A DNA stretch of 64,000 nucleotides from Bin87 sp963665395 (GTDB taxonomy: Bacteria; Chloroflexota; Dehalococcoidia; Lucifugimonadales; UBA3495): positions 992,001 through 1,056,000 of the forward strand of contig OY762251.1 of assembly GCA_963665395.2 (NCBI GenBank), given 5' to 3'. This document shows positions 25,209 through 33,766 of the stretch, piece by piece. Below the pieces are notes generated by a model that was given only the letters and a program-made list of their open reading frames with translations, was not told the origin of the DNA and searched no databases. Position 1 is the first letter of the stretch, and every line of letters starts with the position of its first letter. The position numbers and the translations under genes are program-made.

Positions 25209-27074
25209 CTAAATCGTTTGCTTCAATCTCACCGCCAGCGAGCGGGTCAAGCCGGGCACAGCGGCGATGTCCTCAACGCTGGCTTCCTTGATACCCTGGA
25301 GCGACCCGAACCGGCGCATCAGCATCCGTTTCCGCTTCGGCCCTATGCCCGTCACCATGTCAATGGGCGACTTCAGGCTGCTCTTGGAGCGCAGGTTGCG
25401 GTGGAAACTGATGGCAAAGCGGTGCGCCTCGTCCCGTATCCGTTGCATCAGGTAGAGGGCTTGGGAATCCCGGGGCAGCATGATGGGTTCCGGCGTGTGG
25501 GGAACGAAAATCTCCTCGTTCTCCTTGGCCAGAGAGCATAACGGTATCTGCTCCAGGCCCAGGTGCAGCATCACCTCCCGCGCCGCCGACAGGTGGCCCT
25601 TGCCGCCGTCGATAATCACCAGGTCGGGCATAACGCCCCAGGTATCCACCTTGCCGTCCGGGTCGGGGTTGGCAATGGCCTCGCTGAGCCTCTTGAACCG
25701 GCGGGTGAGCATCTCCTTCATGCTGGCGTAGTCGTCCACGCCGTCCACCGCCTTGATCTTGAAACGGCGATAGTCCCGGGTGCGGGGCTTGCCGTCGTCA
25801 AAGACCACCATGCTCCCCACCAGGTTGCTGCCCTGGATGTGGGATATGTCATAACACTCCATGCGGCGGGGCGCGGCCGGCAGGCTCAGCTCCTCTTCCA
25901 GCTCGGACAGCGCTCCCTGGATGGCGTCGGAGCGATTCAGCCACTTCACCCGGTGCTGGGCCAGGCCCTCGGCGGCATTGTCGGCCACCACCTGCATGAG
26001 CTTGCGGTTCTCGCCGCGCTGGGGCTGGTAGATACGTACTGCGCCGCCGCGTTTGTTCCTCAGAAATTGTTGCAGGACGTCAAAGTCCTCCGGCCGGTCC
26101 GCCGGAGGCGGATGCTGCACGAGAATTGTGGGCGGCACTTCCAGGGCGTTGGCGTAGAACTGCTGCACGAACTGGGCGATGATCTGCCCCGGCTCGTCGT
26201 CCTGCGGCCCTTCCATGAAGAAGTGGTCGCGCCCGATTAGCTTGCCCCGCCGCACGAAGAAAACCTCCACCCAAGTCTCGTTGGCGGCCACCGACACCGC
26301 GATGGCGTCCAGGTCGGTCTGCCGGCCCGAGTCCACCTTGACCGTGCGCTCCTCCTCGAACTTATGAATCGCCGCCATCTGGTCGCGCAGGGCGGCGGCG
26401 CGCTCGAACTCCAGCGCCTCCGACGCCTCTTCCATCTTGTCCCGCAGCTGCCCGGTGACGGTTTCGGTGTTGCCCTCCAGGAACAGGATGACCTGCTTGA
26501 TCACCTCTTCATATTCATCTCGATCCGCCAGGCCGGCGCAGGGGCCGACGCAGCGGTGAATGTAATACTCCAGGCAGGGCCGGGGATCCGTTCCGGTGAT
26601 CCGCTTGGTACACGAGCGGTAGGGAAACAGTTTCTTCACCAGGTCCATGGACTGCCGCACGCTGCCCGCGCTGGCGAAAGGCCCGAAATAACGCGCGCCG
26701 TCGTCATGCACCCCCCGCGTGATGTACACCCGCGGAAACTCTTCGGCCAGGTCAACCTTCAGGTACGGGTAGGTCTTGTCATCCTTGAGGCGGACGTTGA
26801 AGTAAGGGCGATGGCGCTTGATCAGCGTGTTTTCCAGGATCAGCGCCTCGGCCTCGGTGTCGGTGACGATGTACTCAAAGTCGGCCAACTCGCTGACCAT
26901 GCGCCGGGTCTTGCGATCCAGCCCGGCCGGCGAGCCGAAGTAAGAGCGCAGCCGGTTGCGCAGCGCCGCCGCCTTGCCGACGTAGATCACCGCGCCGCCG
27001 GCGTTCTTCATCAAATACACGCCGGGACGCTCCGGAGTCACCAGCAGGCGATGGTCAAACTCGTGCCGCGCCAT
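25209..27074 (-). CDS. uvrC: Excinuclease ABC subunit C
   Basis: 621 residues, full length. GIY-YIG domain at the N-terminus (RPGVYLMKNAGGAVIYVGKA), Cys-rich CLEYYIHRCVGPCAG, UVR motif near 200-235, the RNase H-like 5' nuclease with ECYDISHIQG and DGGKGHLSAA, and a C-terminal helix-hairpin-helix pair (MVTGIGPKRKRMLMRRFG). It makes both incisions of nucleotide excision repair with UvrAB. Monocistronic or co-transcribed with the small membrane gene downstream. Confidence 0.96.
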   Translation of the reverse strand: MARHEFDHRLLVTPERPGVYLMKNAGGAVIYVGKAAALRNRLRSYFGSPAGLDRKTRRMVSELADFEYIVTDTEAEALILENTLIKRHRPYFNVRLKDDKTYPYLKVDLAEEFPRVYITRGVHDDGARYFGPFASAGSVRQSMDLVKKLFPYRSCTKRITGTDPRPCLEYYIHRCVGPCAGLADRDEYEEVIKQVILFLEGNTETVTGQLRDKMEEASEALEFERAAALRDQMAAIHKFEEERTVKVDSGRQTDLDAIAVSVAANETWVEVFFVRRGKLIGRDHFFMEGPQDDEPGQIIAQFVQQFYANALEVPPTILVQHPPPADRPEDFDVLQQFLRNKRGGAVRIYQPQRGENRKLMQVVADNAAEGLAQHRVKWLNRSDAIQGALSELEEELSLPAAPRRMECYDISHIQGSNLVGSMVVFDDGKPRTRDYRRFKIKAVDGVDDYASMKEMLTRRFKRLSEAIANPDPDGKVDTWGVMPDLVIIDGGKGHLSAAREVMLHLGLEQIPLCSLAKENEEIFVPHTPEPIMLPRDSQALYLMQRIRDEAHRFAISFHRNLRSKSSLKSPIDMVTGIGPKRKRMLMRRFGSLQGIKEASVEDIAAVPGLTRSLAVRLKQTI

Positions 27075-27088
27075 TGCCGCACCTTCCC

Positions 27089-27451
27089 CTACAGGACAGT
27101 CTTTAGGACAAAGGAGACGGCGATCAGGGCAACCAGCAGGACGCCGGAAAAGATGCCGATACGCCTCAGCTCGGAACCGACGTAGTTATACGCCGCCGGT
27201 CGCTCGAACCGCCGTCCCCGGGGCTGTCCGGTGGGCCGGGCCCGGGCGATGGGAGTCGGCGCCGGTGTCTGGGCTGCTGCCACCGCTTCCGGCCCGCCGG
27301 GTGCGGTAGCGACCGCCGGAGCATCGGCTACCGCGGTGGCCGACGGGACGGTTGGCGCGTTGGCTCGGGCTGCGGCAGGGCGATTCGCGTTGCCGCGCCG
27401 GCGACGCAGGTTGCTCTGGCGGGAAGCCACTCGTTTGCCTTTGCTAGGCAT
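27089..27451 (-). CDS. Small tail-anchored membrane protein with basic Ala/Pro-rich N-terminus
   Basis: 120 residues; start ATG 27451 has GGAGGTGGG upstream. Residues 1-25 are strongly basic (SRQSNLRRRRGN), 26-80 are Ala/Pro/Val low complexity, and the C-terminus is one transmembrane helix (IGIFSGVLLVALIAVSFVL) followed by KTVL. The basic region suggests contact with nucleic acid or phospholipid. No family recognised. It lies directly upstream of uvrC in the same direction. Confidence 0.55.
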   Translation of the reverse strand: MPSKGKRVASRQSNLRRRRGNANRPAAARANAPTVPSATAVADAPAVATAPGGPEAVAAAQTPAPTPIARARPTGQPRGRRFERPAAYNYVGSELRRIGIFSGVLLVALIAVSFVLKTVL

Positions 27452-27622
27452 AACCCACCTCCAAACGCCGCGACGCCTTTGTTCGCGTCAGCGGCGTGCT
27501 CATTAATCTGCAATCGTCGGGAACGTCCCGGATTTCGCGGTTCGCTCCCGTATTTCCATCATACCAGCAAAGCGGACGGGGATGACGCTGTATAACGTGC
27601 CGGTTTATGTAAATAACCGCGC

Positions 27623-28387
27623 CTACTCCGCCAGCAGGTCATCAAGCCAGGACTCGATCAGGTCCACGCCGCGCGCGCCGGCGCTGCGGTGGGCAATGCG
27701 GCCCGCTTTGTCCAGAAATACGTAGCTGGGCACCCCCTGTATGCCATATGCTGACGCCAGTTGCGCGTGCTCGTCGTAAATGTTGGGAAAGGTCAGCTGG
27801 TTGCGTTCCACGAAAGCGATGGTGTCGGCCTCCGTGGTCCTGAACTGGGACACGCCGATGACGTTGACGCCGGCCGCCTCGTACTTCTCGCGGTACCGCT
27901 CTGCTACAACGGGCAACTCCCGTTGACAGTGTGGTCACCAGGGCGCCCAGAATGCCAGCAAGGTCGGGGTGCCGATGGTGTCCGCCAGAAGCAGGTCGGC
28001 GCCATCCAGCAGGCGGGCCTGGAATGGTATCGCCCGCTCCCGTTCCCCTGATCCATCCGATCCGGCCGGCGCCGGCAGCGGACGCGGGGTATAGGTAGGC
28101 CGGAGAGTGGCGGTCGGCTCAGGACTGTCGGTCGGTTGAGACGTGGCAGTGGGCGCCTCGGGCGTGGGCATCGCCGTCGGGGTGGGCGGTTCCGTGGGTT
28201 CCACCGTGGGCAGCAAAATCTGTACGGTCGCTGCGTAGTCCGGCTCCGCCGGCTCGCCAGTGGGCGCGGCGCAGCCCACCATGACGACGCTAATCGCCAA
28301 AATCAGGGCCAGCAAAGCCCATGACGCGAATTTGAAAGTCCCCGGTTGGGACGGACGGACGCGGAACGGATTGAGCGGTAAAATCAT
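27623..28387 (-). CDS. Candidate selenoprotein: thioredoxin-like (TlpA/ResA-type) lipoprotein with UGA-encoded Sec
   Basis: Reading through the single TGA at 27935-27937 gives a 254-residue protein. It starts at ATG 28387 with a signal peptide ending in the lipobox VMVGC, then a Thr/Pro-rich linker (PTVEPTEPPTPTAMPTPEAP), then a redoxin domain: TPTLLAFWAPW-U-PHCQRELPVVAERY. UGA replaces the first Cys of CxxC (Sec151, Cys154). Downstream sequence is well conserved (VNVIGVSQF, GVPSYVFLDKAGRI with cis-Pro), so the reading frame is under selection. A perfect hairpin follows the UGA at SECIS spacing. Expected role: extracytoplasmic thiol-disulfide exchange or peroxide reduction. The alternative is a nonsense mutation. 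Confidence 0.7.
27907..27925 (-). promoter_or_regulatory. Candidate bacterial SECIS hairpin
   Basis: On the mRNA, CAACGGG-AGUUG-CCCGUUG forms a perfect 7-bp stem with a 5-nt loop, beginning 9 nt after the UGA; the loop begins 16 nt after it. The G in the second loop position and the distance fit the published bacterial SECIS pattern as I know it. Confidence 0.6.
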
Positions 28388-28488
28388 TGCGGAATTATCC
28401 TGGAGCGTGTTGACGAGTGGCGCCACCACATCCACAACTATGGATGCGGCAGTCCGGCATATGGCAGCGGACCAAACTGGAGCGGCGA

Positions 28489-28740
28489 TCAATCCGGTCC
28501 TATCCTCACCAGCAAGACCCGGCATTCCTCTTCATTCAGCAGGTAGTAAAAGGCAGGGCGCGGTGTTGTCCGCGCCGGCAAAGCGCGCAGCCTGGTCCCC
28601 GATATGAGCCGACCTCTTTTCGGAACCCGAGCCAGTGCAAACATCGCGGCGTCGTAAGCAGCCTGCCGCCCCCGAACTAACCCGGCATAACTCTGGCGCT
28701 GCGCAACGAAAGCATCCGCCTCCCTAACCTCATACGTCAT
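28489..28740 (-). CDS. RelE/ParE-like toxin candidate, partner of Panacea antitoxin
   Basis: 83 residues, basic, with a ParE/RelE-like profile: two N-terminal helices (ADAFVAQRQSYAGLVRGRQAAY) and a beta-rich C-terminus (LRALPARTTPRPAFYYLLNEEECRVLLVRI). Its start lies inside the end of the Panacea gene (11-bp overlap), so the two are translationally coupled, antitoxin first. Toxicity is inferred from fold and pairing. Confidence 0.6.
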   Translation of the reverse strand: MTYEVREADAFVAQRQSYAGLVRGRQAAYDAAMFALARVPKRGRLISGTRLRALPARTTPRPAFYYLLNEEECRVLLVRIGPD

Positions 28741-29284
28741 GGCGAAGGCCCAACTCCTCCGCGACCGCCACGCCGAACGCCATCTCCTCGCCGCTCAAAG
28801 GTTCGCTGGAGACATACGCCAGCTCAACCGGCATGAGCTCGCCGTCTTCAGTGGCCAACCAGGCGATCTCGCCTTGTGCTTGCCTCTCGATCCGGTGAGC
28901 GTTGAACGACCAAAATCGTTCCATCTGAGTATGCAAGATCTTGCAATCCCCAGGACTCAGGAGTTCAAGGTTCGGCCCCCGATTAGCCTGAATTGAGTAT
29001 CTGGAGAAATCTTCCCCAGGCCGTTCATAAACTACCGTAACATCCCCGCTTTCCACCATCCGGCGACGGACCTCAGGCCAGTCCTGCGGATAAGGTCCAT
29101 GCGGGAAATGCGCGTAAGCCATGCCCGTGATGGTTTCGCCGGTCTCTACAAACGCTGCGCAGTCAGCGTAGTAGAGCAACTTCGCCAGTTTCGTCATCCC
29201 AAAATTCGGATCTCCCTCCGAATGGTGGCTGATAAAAACCACAGCTTCAACCAACTTCTCAATCTGACCCTGCAAAACAGCCAT
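28730..29284 (-). CDS. Panacea-domain (DUF4065, SocA-like) antitoxin
   Basis: 184 residues. The Panacea signature is clear: FGMTKLAKLLYYADCAAF followed by GETITGMAYAHFPHGPYP. Panacea proteins neutralise many unrelated toxins and usually precede the toxin gene, as here. The C-terminal part (IAWLATEDGELMPVELAYVS) probably binds the partner. Upstream lies a cluster of MITEs, so its promoter is confined to 29285-29395. Confidence 0.82.
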   Translation of the reverse strand: MAVLQGQIEKLVEAVVFISHHSEGDPNFGMTKLAKLLYYADCAAFVETGETITGMAYAHFPHGPYPQDWPEVRRRMVESGDVTVVYERPGEDFSRYSIQANRGPNLELLSPGDCKILHTQMERFWSFNAHRIERQAQGEIAWLATEDGELMPVELAYVSSEPLSGEEMAFGVAVAEELGLRHDV

Positions 29285-29405
29285 AGCACACTCCCAGCAA
29301 AAACGAACTCAAAGTCACCCTCGGATAAGCCTGGGGCTCCGCCGCCTACTTTCCCCAATCTACCACTTGGTATGCGAGTACGTAAATCCCAGGGCTTCAA
29401 AGGGT

Positions 29406-29538
29406 CAGGGCTTGTGCAAAGTCACCACGTAACCCTTTCCCGCTCATCCTGAGCTTGTCGAAGGATGCTCATTGCAATCGACAAATGGTTCGACAGGCTC
29501 ACCATGAGCGTATGACAAGGGACTTTGCACAAGCCCTG
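29406..29538. mobile_element. MITE E, 133 bp, with perfect 18-bp ends and 10-bp duplication
   Basis: Ends are the perfect inverted pair CAGGGCTTGTGCAAAGTC / GACTTTGCACAAGCCCTG; inside is a second palindrome related to CTCATCCTGAGCTTGTCGA. Flanked by TTCAAAGGGT at 29396-29405 and 29539-29548. The duplicated site straddles the left edge of MITE D1, so this element inserted later. Confidence 0.9.
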
Positions 29539-29545
29539 TTCAAAG

Positions 29546-29678
29546 GGTAGCGTTCCGTTTTAGGTGGTTTGGTTTTTGTCATTGCGAGCGTAGCGTGGCA
29601 ATCCCGTTGGCGTAGCAGCAGTTTTAGTCGCTCGGATACCCCGCTGGGAAACTGAACCACCTAAATTGCAACGCTACC
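29546..29678. mobile_element. MITE D1, GGTAGCGTT ends, 9-bp duplication
   Basis: 133 bp from GGTAGCGTTCCGTTTTAGG to CCTAAATTGCAACGCTACC, with a CATTGCGAG-type sequence inside. The 9-bp duplication GCTTCAAAG is at 29679-29687 on the right and at 29394-29402 on the left, the latter now separated by MITE E. The second copy of this family is at 60131-60242. Confidence 0.88.
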
Positions 29679-29788
29679 GCTTCAAAGTAGCCTTACGAAA
29701 CCCGCGACCGCAATTCAGACGGCCCGTCGCCAATGGTAAAATGACTTCAAGAACTGCCATTTGCCACAGCCCTCCGGGAGTGACGGCT

Positions 29789-30715
29789 ATGAACACGATC
29801 AAGACTTTCTTCCTGCTGATGGTGCTTACGGGGCTGCTGCTTCTCATCGGTGGCGCGGTCGGCGGCCAAGCGGGCATCGTTATCGCCCTGGTGTTTGCGC
29901 TGGCGCTTAACTTCGGAGCCTACTGGTTCAGCGACAAGATCGCCCTCAGCATGGCCCACGCCCGCCAGATTACGGAAGAAGAGGACCCCGAACTCTTCCG
30001 GTTGGTGGCGGAGCAGGCCCAACTCGCCAATATGCCCATGCCCAAGGTGTACGAGATCGACACCGACTCCCCCAACGCCTTCGCCACCGGACGCAACCCG
30101 CAGAACGCCACCGTTGCCGTTACCACCGGCATCCGCCGCATCCTCACGCAGGAAGAACTGGCCGGCGTGATGGCCCACGAAATGGCCCACGTGGGCAACC
30201 GCGACACGCTGATCATGGCCATCGTCGCCACCATCGCCGGCGCCATTTCCATGCTGGCCTTCATGGCCCAGATCGCCGCCATCTTCGGCAGCTTCGGCGG
30301 CCACCACGACGATGACGAGGGCGGCGGCGGCGGCAACATATTCAGCCTGCTTATCATCGCCATCATCATGCCCATCGCGGCGACTATCATTCGCATGGCC
30401 ATCTCCCGCGCCCGCGAGTTCCAGGCCGACCAGACCGGCGCCCACAACTGCGGCAACCCGGAGGCCCTGGCCCGCGCCCTGGAAAAGCTGGAAATGGGCT
30501 CCGAGATCCGGCCCATGAAGGTGAACGAAGCGGCCTCCCACCTGTTCATCGTCAACCCGCTCAGCGGCCGGTCCATGGCCCGCCTGTTCTCCACCCACCC
30601 GCCCATTGAGGAGCGGGTCCGCCGCCTCCGCGAAATGAACGTCCGCCCCAACTACGGCAGCATCGACAGCCCCAACTACGACCTACCGGACCGCAACGAC
30701 CGGCCCAACTTCTAG
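29789..30715 (+). CDS. htpX: HtpX-family membrane zinc metalloprotease (M48)
   Basis: 308 residues from ATG 29789 (GGGAG upstream). Two N-terminal transmembrane helices, the zinc motif HEMAH (H130, E131, H134), two more hydrophobic segments around 155-175 and 190-210, and the third ligand Glu in AREFQAD. HtpX degrades misfolded membrane proteins. An Asp/Gly-rich loop (HHDDDEGGGGG) lies between the later helices. The stop TAG is formed by the TA target plus the first G of the IS630 element. Confidence 0.93.
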   Translation: MNTIKTFFLLMVLTGLLLLIGGAVGGQAGIVIALVFALALNFGAYWFSDKIALSMAHARQITEEEDPELFRLVAEQAQLANMPMPKVYEIDTDSPNAFATGRNPQNATVAVTTGIRRILTQEELAGVMAHEMAHVGNRDTLIMAIVATIAGAISMLAFMAQIAAIFGSFGGHHDDDEGGGGGNIFSLLIIAIIMPIAATIIRMAISRAREFQADQTGAHNCGNPEALARALEKLEMGSEIRPMKVNEAASHLFIVNPLSGRSMARLFSTHPPIEERVRRLREMNVRPNYGSIDSPNYDLPDRNDRPNF

Positions 30716-31880
30716 TGTCCTGTAACCGAAGTAAGTAGCGGAAGCGTGAGCGATGAGGTATTCTCCGGGTGAGCCGCCCAGATGGAGGATGACCATGGCC
30801 ATGGGACGCCCGATGCCACCATTGATCTTGGACGACACGGAACGGGAAACCCTGGAGCGATGGGAGCGTCGCCCGAAGACCGCCCAAGCTTTGGCGCTGC
30901 GGGCCCGGATGATTTTGGCTTGCGCGGAAGGTCGCAGCAACACCGCGGTGGCGGCCGACTTGGGGGTGTCGGGAGCCACCGTAGGCAAGTGGCGGTCGCG
31001 GTTTGTGGAGCGGAGACTGGAGGGGCTGTCGGACGAGTCCCGCAGCGGTCGCCCGCGCTCGGTTACCGATGCCGACGTGGAGCGAGTGATTACGTTGACG
31101 CTGGAGACCACGCCCCGGGACGCTACCCACTGGAGCACCCGGGCCATGGCCCAACGCTGCGGCCTGAGCCACAATACCGTCAGCCGCATCTGGCGCGCCT
31201 TCGGATTGCAGCCTCACCGCACTGAAGTCTTCAAGTTGTCGTCGGACCCCTTTTTCATTGAGAAGGTGCGCGATATCGTGGGTCTGTACCTGGACCCGCC
31301 GGACCGGGCCTTGGTCCTGTGCGTGGACGAGAAGTCCCAGATCCAGGCGTTGGACCGCACCCGTCCGTTGCTGCCCCTGCGCCCCGGACAAGTGGAACGA
31401 CGCACCCACGACTACCTGCGTCACGGCACGGTGTCGCTGTTTGCCGCTTTGGACGCCCAGAGCGGCAAGGTGATTGGCCGCTGCCACCAACGCCACCGGT
31501 CGGTGGAGTTCCGCAAGTTCCTCGATACCATCGAGGCGGAAGTGCCCCCTGACTTGGACGTCCACCTGATCGTGGACAACTACGCCACCCACAAGACGGC
31601 GTTGATCCGGAACTGGTTGGCCAAGCGTCCCCGCTTTCACCTGCACTTCACCCCGACCAGCGCGTCCTGGCTGAACCTGGTGGAGCGATGGTTTGCGCTA
31701 CTCACGGAGAAGCAGCTGCGGCGCGGAGTGCATCAGAGCAGCGGAGAACTGGAAGCGGCGATCTACCGCTACCTGGACCTCACCAACGAAGCCCCCAAGC
31801 CATTTGTCTGGACGAAAACCGCGGATCAGATCCTGGCCAGCGTCGCGCACTTTTGCCAACGAACTTTGAATACAGGACAC
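30715..31880 (+). mobile_element. IS630-family insertion sequence with TA duplication
   Basis: 1166 bp with inverted ends GTGTCCTGTA and TACAGGACAC, flanked by TA at 30713-30714 and 31881-31882. It inserted at a TA that was already the junction between htpX and the MITE at 31883, and carries one intact transposase gene. Confidence 0.92.
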
Positions 31881-31883
31881 TAG
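30789..31883 (+). CDS. IS630-family transposase (DDE)
   Basis: About 364 residues from ATG 30789 or 362 from ATG 30795 (GGAGG precedes). N-terminal helix-turn-helix (SNTAVAADLGVSGATVGKW) and Arg-rich linker, then the DDE_3 core: LVLCVDEKSQIQALDR, HLIVDNYATHKT and SASWLNLVERWFALLTEK give D, D and E. It cuts and pastes at TA sites. The stop TAG uses the TA duplication plus the first base of the adjacent MITE. Intact. Confidence 0.95.
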   Translation: MTMAMGRPMPPLILDDTERETLERWERRPKTAQALALRARMILACAEGRSNTAVAADLGVSGATVGKWRSRFVERRLEGLSDESRSGRPRSVTDADVERVITLTLETTPRDATHWSTRAMAQRCGLSHNTVSRIWRAFGLQPHRTEVFKLSSDPFFIEKVRDIVGLYLDPPDRALVLCVDEKSQIQALDRTRPLLPLRPGQVERRTHDYLRHGTVSLFAALDAQSGKVIGRCHQRHRSVEFRKFLDTIEAEVPPDLDVHLIVDNYATHKTALIRNWLAKRPRFHLHFTPTSASWLNLVERWFALLTEKQLRRGVHQSSGELEAAIYRYLDLTNEAPKPFVWTKTADQILASVAHFCQRTLNTGH

Positions 31884-32030
31884 GGCCTGTTGACATTTCC
31901 CGTCATTCCCGCGAAAGCGGGAATCCAGTGGTCGAAATCGTAAGGAACCCTTTCCGTTTCTTCATATCGCAATCTCTGTATTCCGGCTTTCGCCGGAATA
32001 ACGAATAAAATGCAAAATGTCAACAGAACC
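31883..32030. mobile_element. MITE F2 with TA duplication and nested hairpins
   Basis: 148 bp from GGGCCTGTTGACATTT to AAATGTCAACAGAACC, with TA at 31881-31882 and 32031-32032. Inside are CATTCCCGCGAAAGCGGG and the related CCGGCTTTCGCCGG hairpins. The TA target suits mobilisation by an IS630-type transposase, though its ends differ from those of the neighbouring IS. Confidence 0.85.
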
Positions 32031-32066
32031 TAACGCTTTTTGCCGCCGCGTTGCCGACCATCTGCC

Positions 32067-32879
32067 ATGGTACACAAAAAAGCCGACCCCAAAGCCGTCA
32101 TCGTGGCGCAGGCGGTGCAGGAGCAGGTACCGGGCGACGCCGTCATCGTCCTGTTCGGCTCCCGCGCCCGCGGTGATTACCGCCAGCGTTCCGACATCGA
32201 CCTGGCGATGCTGGTGCCCGACCGCGAGGCCAGCGGCCACGACGCCTGGGCCGCCGCTTTAAGCGCCGCTCGCGCCGCCGCCGAGCGGGAGTACGGCTAC
32301 CGGATGGAAGTGGACGTTTTGCAGATTGACCACCCGCGCTTTCGCCGGTGCCGCCGCGCCGTCAATCACGTCGCCTACGACATCATCAGAGACGGTATCC
32401 CAATGACCCAAATCCCTTTCTCGGCCATCGATCCCGACGCTGACGACGATGACGGCTACCCGGATAACTGGCCCGACATCAGCGAACGCCTCCGGGATGC
32501 TCTTGACTCGTTCCGGTCAATGCGCCACGACTTCGCCGATGGAGCCGAAAAGTACATGGGACGACACGCCCAGGAAACCCTGGAGCACTGCTACAAAGCC
32601 CTCATTTCGGCCTTGGGTGTAGCCTATCCCCGCACCCACAACCTGCGGGAACTGGAAGCGCAACTCGACCAACTCAGCGAAAGGCACGGTATCCACATCC
32701 CGCCGTGCCTGGACTGGCTGGAAGGTTTCTACGGCGGCAAGCGTTACGACCCACCCGGCCCCATCCCCATAGAACCCCAAGCCTTCTTTGAGCAAGTGGA
32801 ACAGGTCAAAGACGCCATCATAGCCCGCGTCCACGAAATCACGGGCACGTCCGAGGCTGACCTTTTCCCGGAGCGCTAA
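32067..32879 (+). CDS. Fused MNT nucleotidyltransferase-HEPN protein (first copy)
   Basis: 270 residues from ATG 32067. N-terminal NTase: VLFGSRARGDYRQRSDIDLAM with GS and the Asp pair, then MEVDVLQIDHPRF supplying the third Asp. From about 140, a HEPN domain (SMRHDFADGAEKYMGRHAQETLEHCYKALI, TRTHNLREL). The two halves of a HEPN-MNT module are thus one polypeptide. No obvious RNase RxxxxH site is seen. A second fused copy lies at 39731; a split pair is at 13350. Confidence 0.8.
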   Translation: MVHKKADPKAVIVAQAVQEQVPGDAVIVLFGSRARGDYRQRSDIDLAMLVPDREASGHDAWAAALSAARAAAEREYGYRMEVDVLQIDHPRFRRCRRAVNHVAYDIIRDGIPMTQIPFSAIDPDADDDDGYPDNWPDISERLRDALDSFRSMRHDFADGAEKYMGRHAQETLEHCYKALISALGVAYPRTHNLRELEAQLDQLSERHGIHIPPCLDWLEGFYGGKRYDPPGPIPIEPQAFFEQVEQVKDAIIARVHEITGTSEADLFPER

Positions 32880-32909
32880 GCGGCGCTGGCCGCTCGGAGC
32901 GATTGACGT

Positions 32910-33323
32910 TCAGCCTGTGAATGGATTGAGCAAATCTACTCCCAACCCTTGAACGTCAGCGACATTGCGCGTCACCAAGATAAAGTCGTTAACTTTGGCG
33001 GTGGCGGCTATGAGACCGTCAACAACCGGCACGTTGCGGATGGCGAACATTTGCCCCCAGGCGTCGGCGACGATGGCGTCAACTGGCAGGATACGCTCGG
33101 CGAAAAAATCCTGTGATATTTCCAGCCATACTTCCAGAATCTCGGCTTGCCTATAGTCTCGACGCCGGCGCAATCTCGCAATTCCCTTGCGAATTTCGCC
33201 AATGACAAGCGCGCTGGTGAACAGGTCTGCGTCTTGAACGCTGCCGTACCAGTCGGATACACCGGCGTTGCCGCGCTCCCTCAAGCGCAACTCGGAGACT
33301 ACATTGGTGTCGAGTAAGAACAT
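32910..33323 (-). CDS. VapC-like PIN-domain toxin
   Basis: 137 residues with intact PIN acidic residues: MFLLDTNVVSEL (D5), the Glu in ALVIGEIRKGI, and PVVDGLIAATA with LVTRNVADVQ. PIN toxins cleave RNA such as tRNA. It starts at the last base of the upstream antitoxin-position gene (TAATG), a standard coupling. Unlike the copy at 23701, this one is complete. Confidence 0.88.
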   Translation of the reverse strand: MFLLDTNVVSELRLRERGNAGVSDWYGSVQDADLFTSALVIGEIRKGIARLRRRRDYRQAEILEVWLEISQDFFAERILPVDAIVADAWGQMFAIRNVPVVDGLIAATAKVNDFILVTRNVADVQGLGVDLLNPFTG

Positions 33324-33538
33324 TAGAGTTCCAACTCGCGCGGATATTCGCGTTCCCGCGTCAACTCAATGCCATCGATTGGGCAGACCGCCAGAAATTC
33401 CTTGAAATTGAGGGAGCGGTAGTAATCGCGTATGTGTTCCCGTTCCTCGTCGGTGAGCGGCTTATCCTGGTTGTGATGGACTGGCTCGGAACGCGAGTCA
33501 ACAGCATAGGCAGCTGGAATGGGTTTTCGGGCGCTCAT
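33323..33538 (-). CDS. Small antitoxin-position protein upstream of VapC
   Basis: 71 residues, acidic C-terminal half (IDGIELTREREYPRELEL) that could occupy the PIN active-site groove, and a helix DEEREHIRDYYRSLNFKEF. No recognised DNA-binding fold. Position and coupling (stop/start overlap with the PIN gene) make it the cognate antitoxin by context. Confidence 0.7.
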   Translation of the reverse strand: MSARKPIPAAYAVDSRSEPVHHNQDKPLTDEEREHIRDYYRSLNFKEFLAVCPIDGIELTREREYPRELEL

Positions 33539-33766
33539 TGTTTATACCTCCCGCTGTCCAAGGGGATATGCTAACCGAACTTCTTACGGTCACCAGTGGG
33601 TACATGGCGTCAAGTAGGATCCAGTACGTAATCGAGTGGCCCAATGGGATTATACAGCAACGCCCTCATTTGCAACCGCCCCCACCCGCCCCTATACTGC
33701 GGCCATCAACTACCGACCCGGATACCCCGGCTCCCAGCGCCGGCCGCCACACCGAGGAGGCCCCTG

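Noticed and set aside
27935..28525. Reading the redoxin as two separate genes split at the TGA
   Set aside because: The upstream part would end at FWAPW and the downstream part would lack a start and the first active-site residue; one UGA-containing gene explains both. A plain nonsense mutation remains possible.
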